Positions 1 through 4,431 of a DNA stretch of 8,615 nt are shown in pieces. The notes beneath the pieces were generated by a model. That model had not been told where the DNA came from. It did not search any database and saw nothing but the letters and a program-made list of their open reading frames with translations. The stretch's first letter is position 1; each line of letters opens with the position of its first letter. Origin of the DNA: Candidatus Woesearchaeota archaeon (GTDB taxonomy: Archaea > Nanoarchaeota > Nanoarchaeia > Woesearchaeales > GW2011-AR4); contig JAHFQL010000051.1 of assembly GCA_023259315.1 (NCBI GenBank), forward strand, positions 1 through 8,615. The letters are read 5' to 3'. Both the position numbers and the translations under genes were made by a program.

Positions 1-50
1 CTGCAGAAGTTGTTGCAAAATATATAAGAGAAAACTCAAATAAGTTTTGA
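1..50 (+). CDS. C-terminal fragment of an unidentified plus-strand gene
   Basis: Reading from base 3, the frame gives AEVVAKYIRENSNKF and then TGA at 48-50. The charged, helical ending looks like a natural protein C-terminus, and the other two plus frames hit stops early (taa at 25-27 and at 40-42). Only 15 codons are visible, so the product cannot be named. If real, it converges on the flavin-reductase gene that ends at 143. The stop codon sits at the base of the first hairpin of the structured block that follows. The frame could be chance in so short a stretch. Confidence 0.45.
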   Translation, partial: AEVVAKYIRENSNKF

Positions 51-110
51 TGTGCTTACGCACATTGTGGGCATTCATTTACCCCACTAACGTGGGGAGG
101 CTTAGCCCAC
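50..110. repeat. GC-rich block of three nested or adjacent hairpins between convergent genes
   Basis: Three perfect 6-bp inverted repeats occur in 61 bases of otherwise AT-rich DNA. ATGTGC 50-55 pairs with GCACAT 60-65 around loop TTAC. GTGGGC 67-72 pairs with GCCCAC 105-110. Inside that, CCCCAC 82-87 pairs with GTGGGG 92-97 around loop TAAC. The two small loops are alike (C-TTAC-G and C-TAAC-G). The block lies between a plus-strand stop at 50 and a minus-strand stop at 143, so it could be a bidirectional 3'-end structure. There is no strong T tract after the stems. The GTGGGGAGG ending also resembles the subterminal palindrome of IS200/IS605-type elements, but no transposase gene is present. 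Confidence 0.6.
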
Positions 111-142
111 TGCTGAATAAACTTTACTTTTAGCATTTTTAT

Positions 143-715
143 TTATCTCTTAGTATGTTTTTCAACAATTGCTTTAATTTTGTTCGTCTCAGGCTCTGAA
201 GGCCATGGAATATTTTCTCCGAATTTCCAGAATTTTTGCCCGTGATACACTAACGGCTCCTTTTCTGTTACAGGATAAACTTCAACTGCCTCGCCTATAA
301 AAGCCACATGGTCCCCAATCTCAATTTTACTGACCAATTTGCACTCTACATTAAGAGTTGCCCCTTCAACCATAAGAGATTTTATTTTTTTTGCCTTGAA
401 GAATTTAAAGCCCAATTCCTTTAGAACAGCAATTTTATCAATATTTTTTCCTGAGTTCCCCCCTGCCACGCTTGCCAAAACATTCTGGTCTTGCGCGCTT
501 AAATTCATGCCAAATTCTTTTGAGTTAATTATATTATCATATGTAGCTTCAGTTGTTTTTAGGCTTATTAATATCATCCCGGGCTGGTATGACACCTGAT
601 GAGTCCATTCAGCTGACATAATATTGTCGCCGTGCGGCCCGCTGCTTGTAATCAAGCCGACGTTAGTTACAAACTTTTTTGCAGGGTCGCTTCCCCAAGG
701 TATATCCATTTTCAT
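143..715 (-). CDS. Flavin reductase-like FMN-binding domain protein (flavoredoxin-like)
   Basis: About 190 residues, the full length of the single-domain FMN-binding split-barrel family that includes flavin reductases and flavoredoxin. Visible family features are an N-terminal strand NVGLITS (about residues 19-25), then NIMSAEWTH (32-40), a PGMILISLK strand (46-54), the T-x-x-N-I-x-x-S-x-E-F-x-MNL stretch (about 59-73) and GDHVAFIGEAVE (135-146). Members bind FMN noncovalently and reduce flavin or pass electrons; the substrate cannot be read here. The frame can begin at GTG 718, ATG 715 or ATG 709. The AGGAG at 724-720 lies 1, 4 and 10 nt from these, so an ATG is preferred and 709 is as plausible as 715. 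The gene follows the HExxH gene by about 20 bp and is probably co-transcribed with it. Function class is confident; physiological role is not. Confidence 0.85.
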   Translation of the reverse strand: MKMDIPWGSDPAKKFVTNVGLITSSGPHGDNIMSAEWTHQVSYQPGMILISLKTTEATYDNIINSKEFGMNLSAQDQNVLASVAGGNSGKNIDKIAVLKELGFKFFKAKKIKSLMVEGATLNVECKLVSKIEIGDHVAFIGEAVEVYPVTEKEPLVYHGQKFWKFGENIPWPSEPETNKIKAIVEKHTKR

Positions 716-719
716 CACA

Positions 720-724
720 CTCCT
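720..724 (-). promoter_or_regulatory. Shine-Dalgarno site of the flavin-reductase-like gene
   Basis: On the minus strand this reads AGGAG, inside AGGAGTGTGATGAAAATG. It makes the GTG at 718 (1 nt away) an unlikely start and favours ATG 715 or ATG 709. It lies in the short gap after the HExxH gene, consistent with internal initiation in an operon. Confidence 0.6.
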
Positions 725-736
725 AATTTTCTTAAA

Positions 737-1237
737 TTAATTAATGTAGTTTATGTTCTTTCTGTCAATTCCTTTTACAAACTCTATGTTGATGTCTTCC
801 GGCTCCTGAAATCCGTTGATGTTTGGATATGCAAGATTCGGTATAAATTTTCCTATATTGGAAGACAGTTGCGTCACTAAATGATTGTTGCCAAAATAAT
901 GTTGGCTCATCTCATAAACCAGCTGCCTTGTTTGCTGCTCGTCGTAAGAGCCTATGGAATGTATGTACTCATGCAGCATCACATGAAACAAATAATAATT
1001 ATAGAGCGAAGGATTTGTTTGCAGTATTCTGGCCAAAGGTTTCTTGTTTATAATTATCATATTTGAATTTAAGGAATAGAAAGCTCCGATAAAGCCTTGG
1101 CTGTGCGCCCCCAAATCCGAGACTCCAACCATTAAGCCCGCTTGCTCAGTACCAATATATTCCCTGACAATTTCTTTTACTATCTCAAATACGTCAGAAA
1201 TGGTTTTTGCTTTTTTGATTTGTAGTTCGTAGTCCAT
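737..1237 (-). CDS. Small HExxH zinc metalloprotein (putative peptidase), unrecognised family
   Basis: A 166-residue protein with one clear motif, LHEYIHSIGSYDE (residues 88-100), in which H89-E90-x-x-H93 is a classic zinc-peptidase helix. Glu100 and Glu109 are possible third ligands on the following helix (QLVYEMSQHYFG). There is no signal peptide or membrane segment, so it should be cytosolic. The N-terminal half has a helix (about 1-28) followed by strands such as NMIIINKKPLA (59-69), resembling the fold before the active-site helix in minimal metallopeptidases. I do not recognise the family. Protease activity is inferred from the motif alone. ATG 1237 has no Shine-Dalgarno. A 73-bp gap separates it from the Cys-rich gene, and the flavin-reductase gene follows closely. 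Confidence 0.8.
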   Translation of the reverse strand: MDYELQIKKAKTISDVFEIVKEIVREYIGTEQAGLMVGVSDLGAHSQGFIGAFYSLNSNMIIINKKPLARILQTNPSLYNYYLFHVMLHEYIHSIGSYDEQQTRQLVYEMSQHYFGNNHLVTQLSSNIGKFIPNLAYPNINGFQEPEDINIEFVKGIDRKNINYIN

Positions 1238-1252
1238 TTTGAAAACAAAACC

Positions 1253-1289
1253 ATACGGCCGGAAAAGAGGGAATCCGGTCCAATACGGC
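1253..1289. repeat. Pair of ATACGGC repeats 30 bp apart, flanking a small hairpin, upstream of the HExxH gene
   Basis: ATACGGC occurs at 1253-1259 and again at 1283-1289, exactly 30 bp apart. Between them, CCGGA 1259-1263 and TCCGG 1274-1278 form a 5-bp stem with a 10-base loop. A weak minus-strand TATA-like ATTTAAG lies at 1295-1289. This could be a separate promoter and operator for the HExxH and flavin-reductase genes, but the repeats are short. Confidence 0.3.
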
Positions 1290-1310
1290 TTAAATGAAGT
1301 TAATTATCAA

Positions 1311-1628
1311 TCATTCAGCATCGAAAATGGCGTCAAACCTTTCCCTTAATCTCTGCTCTTTCGCTGAGTTTTCATCTTCTGTCTTGTAATGCTCCATCAT
1401 TGCCTCAACAAGAAGGTCTGCGATCTGGTCAAGCTTTTTACCTATAGCAGATTCCAATTTTTTCTTGACTTTCTCCTTTATCAGCTCCATTTTTGCCTCT
1501 TTCACAAGGCACATCATAATTGCCATTTTATCCTGCTCGCAGAACTTCTCGTGGCAGCATTCACATCCGCTGCTGCATTCGCTTGCTCCGCCCGAACAGC
1601 ATTTCCCTTCCTCGCATGATTCTCCCAT
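1311..1628 (-). CDS. Cys-rich putative metal- or thiol-binding small protein
   Basis: A 105-residue protein beginning MGESCEEGKCC. Nine cysteines are present, eight of them within residues 5-30 (C5, 10, 11, 18, 22, 24, 25, 30) with His26 nearby, plus Cys40. The remainder (about 34-100) is a charged helical region rich in Lys, Glu and Leu, likely a coiled coil or helical hairpin. I know no named family with this layout; a metal- or metalloid-binding or sequestering role is inference from cysteine density. The frame is open 12 codons further upstream to ATG 1664, but the GGAGG at 1641-1637 sits 8 nt before ATG 1628, and the upstream residues would be encoded by the ribosome-binding site itself. 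I therefore place the start at 1628. It lies behind the 11-codon Cys mini-ORF and divergent from the PadR gene, which suggests it is a regulated target. Confidence 0.8.
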   Translation of the reverse strand: MGESCEEGKCCSGGASECSSGCECCHEKFCEQDKMAIMMCLVKEAKMELIKEKVKKKLESAIGKKLDQIADLLVEAMMEHYKTEDENSAKEQRLRERFDAIFDAE

Positions 1629-1636
1629 TTTTATTG

Positions 1637-1641
1637 CCTCC
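1637..1641 (-). promoter_or_regulatory. Strong Shine-Dalgarno GGAGG that fixes the Cys-rich protein start
   Basis: The minus strand reads GGAGGCAATAAAAATG. A 5-base Shine-Dalgarno lies 8 nt before ATG 1628, which is ideal spacing. It supports a 105-residue protein over the 117-residue reading from ATG 1664. Confidence 0.8.
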
Positions 1642-1682
1642 AAAAATTTTTCAGATATAAACATAAAAAAAACTAAAACAAA

Positions 1683-1718
1683 CTAACATCCGCAGTTTCC
1701 TTTTCCTTTTGGTTCCAT
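1683..1718 (-). CDS. 11-codon mini-ORF, MEPKGKGNCGC (candidate Cys microprotein)
   Basis: ATG at 1718 to TAG at 1683 encodes MEPKGKGNCGC. A GAGG at 1729-1726 lies 7 nt before the ATG, the same arrangement as the Cys-rich gene downstream. The peptide ends in Cys-Gly-Cys, a simple soft-metal chelating motif, and is otherwise Gly and Lys. It lies 54 bp upstream of the Cys-rich gene, within the predicted leader of the same transcript. It could be a real metal-binding microprotein, a regulatory leader peptide or chance. The well-placed Shine-Dalgarno and the Cys composition matching its neighbour argue for translation. It is too short to assess by composition alone. Confidence 0.45.
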   Translation of the reverse strand: MEPKGKGNCGC

Positions 1719-1757
1719 TTTTTGGCCTCTATCATTTATAATGGTTTAAATATCTAA

Positions 1758-1773
1758 TATCGGATATACGATA
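1758..1773. promoter_or_regulatory. Operator-like dyad 1, TATCG-N6-CGATA
   Basis: A perfect 5-bp inverted repeat with a 6-bp spacer, inside an 18-bp unit (1757-1774) that matches operator 2 at 16 of 18 positions. It lies just downstream of the minus-strand TATA box, where transcription should begin, a position suited to repression. Overlapping it are a second palindrome, ATATC-G-GATAT (1757-1767), and a wider one, ATATC-N8-GATAT (1750-1767). The adjacent PadR-family gene is the obvious candidate binder. Confidence 0.7.
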
Positions 1774-1776
1774 CTA

Positions 1777-1785
1777 ATATATAAA
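1777..1785 (-). promoter_or_regulatory. TATA box for the minus-strand Cys-protein unit
   Basis: The minus strand reads TTTATATAT here, between the two dyads. Transcription would start about 25 bp downstream, near 1755, giving a leader of about 37 nt with a Shine-Dalgarno before the mini-ORF. A second TATA-like element, TTATAAAT at 1741-1734, would start inside the mini-ORF and serve only the Cys-rich gene. Both are predictions. Confidence 0.5.
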
Positions 1786-1787
1786 TA

Positions 1788-1803
1788 TATCGGTTGTACG
1801 ATA
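1788..1803. promoter_or_regulatory. Operator-like dyad 2, TATCG-N6-CGATA
   Basis: A second perfect TATCG-N6-CGATA dyad, exactly 30 bp (about three helical turns) from dyad 1 and on the same face of DNA. It abuts the upstream (BRE) side of the minus-strand TATA box and ends 24 bp before the PadR gene's own TATA box, so one bound regulator could affect both directions. Confidence 0.7.
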
Positions 1804-1827
1804 CATATGAGCAGAAATAAAAGAAAA

Positions 1828-1836
1828 TTATAAATA
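1828..1836 (+). promoter_or_regulatory. TATA box of the PadR-family gene (leaderless transcript)
   Basis: The sequence ttataaata is preceded by a purine-rich BRE-like aagaaaa (1821-1827). Its centre is 29 bp from the ATG at 1861, so the transcript should begin at or within a few bases of the start codon. There is no Shine-Dalgarno before the ATG. Confidence 0.65.
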
Positions 1837-1860
1837 CTAATTAAGTTTATTATACTTACT

Positions 1861-2172
1861 ATGGAAGAGTGCTGTTGTGATATGCGTGGATTTCTTAGCT
1901 TTATAGTTCTTAGAATGATAGCCAAAAGGAACATGTCTGGGGGGGAGATTAGGCAGGAGATTATGAAAAGAAAAGGCTCAAGGCCAAGCCCTGGCACTAT
2001 CTATCCGGTTCTGAAGTCTTTGAGCAAGAGCGGTTTTATCAAAGATATCAAAGGCAGCAACAAGATGAAAAAGTATCAAATCACGCAAAAAGGCCATAAA
2101 GAGCTTAAGCTTGCAAACATGAAATTCTGCCAGATATTTTACGACATGAGGGGGGAGTTCAGAAGGCATTAA
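1861..2172 (+). CDS. PadR-family winged-helix transcriptional regulator with Cys cluster
   Basis: A 103-residue PadR-type repressor. The winged helix is clear: a helix at about 11-22, GGEIRQEIMKRKG (27-39), the diagnostic SPGTIYPVLKSLSKSGFI (43-60), which includes the recognition helix, and the wing KKYQITQKGHKEL (70-82). PadR proteins are dimers that bind promoter dyads and release on ligand binding. Unusually, the N-terminus is MEECCCDMRG with Cys4, Cys5 and Cys6, and the C-terminal helix carries Cys90 (MKFCQIFYDM). N- and C-terminal helices pack together in PadR dimers, so these cysteines could form a metal, metalloid or redox site; this is inference. The gene is divergent from the Cys-protein unit across two dyad operators and probably controls that unit and itself. 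ATG 1861 is supported by the TATA box at 1828-1836. Confidence 0.9.
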   Translation: MEECCCDMRGFLSFIVLRMIAKRNMSGGEIRQEIMKRKGSRPSPGTIYPVLKSLSKSGFIKDIKGSNKMKKYQITQKGHKELKLANMKFCQIFYDMRGEFRRH

Positions 2173-2183
2173 TTATACAAATC

Positions 2184-2193
2184 TTTAAATTTA
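2184..2193 (+). promoter_or_regulatory. TATA box of the HAD hydrolase gene (leaderless transcript)
   Basis: The sequence tttaaattta is centred about 25 bp before ATG 2214, in the 41-bp gap after padR. No Shine-Dalgarno precedes the ATG. The hydrolase therefore probably has its own leaderless promoter and need not be co-regulated with padR. Confidence 0.5.
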
Positions 2194-2213
2194 ATAACAG
2201 ATTTCTGGGCACA

Positions 2214-2870
2214 ATGTCCAAATACAAATTAGTATGTTTTGATGTAGATGGCACTCTGATAGACAATGTAAAGTTCTCTTGGCAGATTTTTCATGATTAT
2301 TTCCAGACAGACAGGCACAGGAGAGAGGACGCAAGGAAAAAATTCTTCAGCGGCGAAATAACATACATGCAATGGGCAGAGCATGATATAAATTTATGGA
2401 AAGAAAAAAATGCAAGCAAGGAAGATTTTTTCAGGGCAATGGGGCATTTAAAGCTCATGAATGGCGCAATTGAGACTTTGGAAGAGCTCAAGAAAAATAA
2501 CCTGAAGCTTGCCATAATATCGGGCTCATTGAATGTTGTGCTGGAAAAGTTTATACCGAATTACAGGGATTTTTTTCATGATGTTTTTCTCAGCAGGATT
2601 TATTTTGATGACAATGGGAATATAGAAAAAATCGAGGCCACAGAATTTGACATGGACGCAAAAGCTCTGGCTTTGAGGAACATAGCTAATAGAGAAAAAA
2701 TAAGCCTGAAAGATTGTGTTTTTGTCGGCGATTACTTGAACGACATAAAAATAATAAAAGAGGCAGGCCTGGGCATTGCATTCAACTGCGTGCATAAGGA
2801 AGTGAAGGAAGTCGCAGATGTTGTCATTGATAGAAAAGATTTGAGGGAGATTCTGGAGTATATACTATAG
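2214..2870 (+). CDS. HAD-superfamily phosphatase, phosphoserine phosphatase-like
   Basis: A 218-residue soluble HAD hydrolase with all four motifs. Motif I is CFDVDGT with nucleophile Asp10 and acid/base Asp12. Motif II is IISGS with Ser103. The motif III lysine is probably Lys150 in DAKALAL. Motif IV is VGDYLNDIK with Asp173 and Asp177. A helical C1-type cap fits between motifs I and II (about 16-85). This arrangement matches the SerB-like subclass, with the cap inserted after motif I and GDxxND in motif IV. Such enzymes remove phosphate from small molecules through an aspartyl-phosphate. Substrate is not assignable: phosphoserine is possible, but the subclass is broad. It has its own TATA-like promoter. 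Its last 6 bases overlap the 3' end of the convergent phosphopantothenate synthetase gene. Confidence 0.85.
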   Translation: MSKYKLVCFDVDGTLIDNVKFSWQIFHDYFQTDRHRREDARKKFFSGEITYMQWAEHDINLWKEKNASKEDFFRAMGHLKLMNGAIETLEELKKNNLKLAIISGSLNVVLEKFIPNYRDFFHDVFLSRIYFDDNGNIEKIEATEFDMDAKALALRNIANREKISLKDCVFVGDYLNDIKIIKEAGLGIAFNCVHKEVKEVADVVIDRKDLREILEYIL

Positions 2871-3599
2871 ATTTCTAATAAGTCTTATAGCCCTCTCCAG
2901 TCTTTTTTTATTATCATGATGCTTGTATATGGTTTCGAGTTGCTTTTTTGTTAATTTCAATTTTTTGAATTTCTTTATTTGTTTGACAAGTAATGGCATT
3001 GCTCTTGTTATGTTGTCAACAATGGCTATTGTTGCGCTCCGGGATGTTCTGGACAAAGGATTCAAATCAATAGCTGTCACTTTTTTGCCATTTTTCGTCA
3101 ATGCCTCTGCCCTGTCGCCATCTTCCAAAGGCACAAAAACAACATCTGCTTTTAGAATCCCATTTGGATTTACATATTTCCTGTTGGAATTTAAAAATTT
3201 GAAATTTATATCTTTTTGAGGCAATAAAATATTTTTTGCACCATGATTCTCAAGATGATGTTTTATTTTTATTTCCCGCTTTTGCGATTCATGAAAAATA
3301 TTGATTTCAAGAGGAGCATTTATCAAATTTGATAATTTAATTAATTCTCTTGGCACCAGCGCAGCAGCATTTCCATTTACTGATATTACTGGGTTTTTAG
3401 CGATCAACAGCAATGCAGCAGCGCTGTCAGCTGATTTTTTTGCAAATTCGTTTGTTTTTTCTCCCAAAAGGTAATCAAATGCCTCTCCCCTGCCATGGGC
3501 TATCAGCCCGTGGATTGAGGTTATCCCATTTTTCACACCGTTAACTATCAAGTTTCTTGCCTTTAACGACTTGTACCTTGGATGAGATTTTGGTATCAT
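2865..3599 (-). CDS. 4-phosphopantoate--beta-alanine ligase (archaeal phosphopantothenate synthetase)
   Basis: A 244-residue enzyme that joins 4-phosphopantoate and beta-alanine using ATP to give 4'-phosphopantothenate, the archaeal replacement for bacterial PanC plus CoaA. Strong family blocks are IPKSHPRYKSL (2-12), GLIAHGRGEAFDYLLGE (31-47), SVNGNAAAL (73-81), PLEDGDRAEAL (157-167) and DLNPLSRTSR (178-187). Length is close to the family norm and the C-terminus is Lys/Arg-rich. ATG 3599 overlaps the stop codon of the pantoate kinase gene in an ATGA arrangement, indicating translational coupling of consecutive pathway enzymes. Cytosolic. The 3' end overlaps the convergent HAD gene by 6 bp. 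Identification is firm. Confidence 0.95.
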   Translation of the reverse strand: MIPKSHPRYKSLKARNLIVNGVKNGITSIHGLIAHGRGEAFDYLLGEKTNEFAKKSADSAAALLLIAKNPVISVNGNAAALVPRELIKLSNLINAPLEINIFHESQKREIKIKHHLENHGAKNILLPQKDINFKFLNSNRKYVNPNGILKADVVFVPLEDGDRAEALTKNGKKVTAIDLNPLSRTSRSATIAIVDNITRAMPLLVKQIKKFKKLKLTKKQLETIYKHHDNKKRLERAIRLIRNL

Positions 3600-4429
3600 A
3601 ATATATGTGCTCCTTTATCAGATATTTTGAATCTAACAGCATCTTCAAATGGCTTATCGCTGAATACGGCATTTCCAAGCATTATCATTGAGGCATTTCC
3701 ATCATTTATTTCTATACCTTTTATTGCTTCCTTGGTTTTTTTATCTTTTAATAACCAGCTGCCAACTGAAAAGCATTTTGATATTTTTATAATGTCCTTG
3801 AATTGAATTTTTTTATTATTTTTTATTAATTGCCGGATTTTTTTTAGTGAAGCATCTGCAGCAGTGCTTACCTTGTCTCTTATTTTCATGTTTTTTATGA
3901 CTGATTTGGTTGATATTTTGCTGAAATATTTGCAATAAACGTCTATGTTATTTAATGGTATTTTCTTGACAATAAAATGCGAGCTGGGCCTTAACTTAAC
4001 GCAAAATCCGCCATAAAACTGATTCACAACATCCCCCAAACCAGTTTTATTCTCCACTTCTGCAATATGCGCAATAATTGCCAGCTCTTTATTGGATTTT
4101 TTTAGTTTTAATAATTTATTTGTCGCATAGGCAGTTGCCAGCGCGCTTGCCCCGCTCAAGCCAAAACCGTAGCCAAGGGGCAACTTGGATTTGATATGTA
4201 TCCTTATTTTTTCTTTAGTTAATTTCTTAACTACGTTTCTTACCGTCGGAAAATTTATAGAATGATTGTTGAACAAGATTTTATTTCTCTTTGCTTTATT
4301 GACTTCGGCTATAACTCCTTTATTCAAAGTAAATCCAACACCATAAGATCCCATCCATCTTGGCTCCTTACTCTCGTAAATCTTGAATATGCAGCTTATG
4401 TTTGCCGGTGCGAATGCTTTAGGGACCAT
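3596..4429 (-). CDS. Pantoate kinase (GHMP kinase family)
   Basis: A 277-residue archaeal pantoate kinase, which phosphorylates pantoate to 4-phosphopantoate with ATP for the next enzyme in this cluster. The GHMP ATP-binding motif is PLGYGFGLSGASALATA (84-100). Other family stretches are the N-terminal KAFAPANISCIFKI (4-17), GLGDVVNQFYGG (130-141) and the C-terminal glycine-containing block SMIMLGNAVF (247-256). The family N-terminus supports ATG 4429, which lies 2 nt after the CoaBC stop. No Shine-Dalgarno is visible (upstream bases are A-rich), so translation probably depends on termination-reinitiation after CoaBC. It overlaps the downstream ligase gene by 4 bp. Identification is firm because the same-operon partner is the matching ligase. 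Confidence 0.95.
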   Translation of the reverse strand: MVPKAFAPANISCIFKIYESKEPRWMGSYGVGFTLNKGVIAEVNKAKRNKILFNNHSINFPTVRNVVKKLTKEKIRIHIKSKLPLGYGFGLSGASALATAYATNKLLKLKKSNKELAIIAHIAEVENKTGLGDVVNQFYGGFCVKLRPSSHFIVKKIPLNNIDVYCKYFSKISTKSVIKNMKIRDKVSTAADASLKKIRQLIKNNKKIQFKDIIKISKCFSVGSWLLKDKKTKEAIKGIEINDGNASMIMLGNAVFSDKPFEDAVRFKISDKGAHIL

Positions 4430-4431
4430 TT

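Noticed and set aside
1629..1664. N-terminal extension MFISEKFLEAIK of the Cys-rich protein
   Set aside because: It overlaps the GGAGG ribosome-binding site, which is ideally spaced for ATG 1628, and no Shine-Dalgarno precedes ATG 1664.
1734..1741. TTATAAAT as the TATA box driving the mini-ORF
   Set aside because: Transcription would start about 25 bp downstream, past the mini-ORF ATG at 1718. The box at 1777-1785 fits the mini-ORF better; this one could serve only the Cys-rich gene.
1757..1804. Two 18-bp direct repeats as a possible CRISPR array
   Set aside because: There are only two copies, each is an internal dyad, and the interval contains a promoter. No spacers or cas genes are present.
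2903..2909. T7 run as a terminator for the HAD gene
   Set aside because: Archaeal terminators can be oligo-T, but this run lies inside the ligase coding sequence as the reverse of Lys codons and similar runs are common here, so it is not distinctive.
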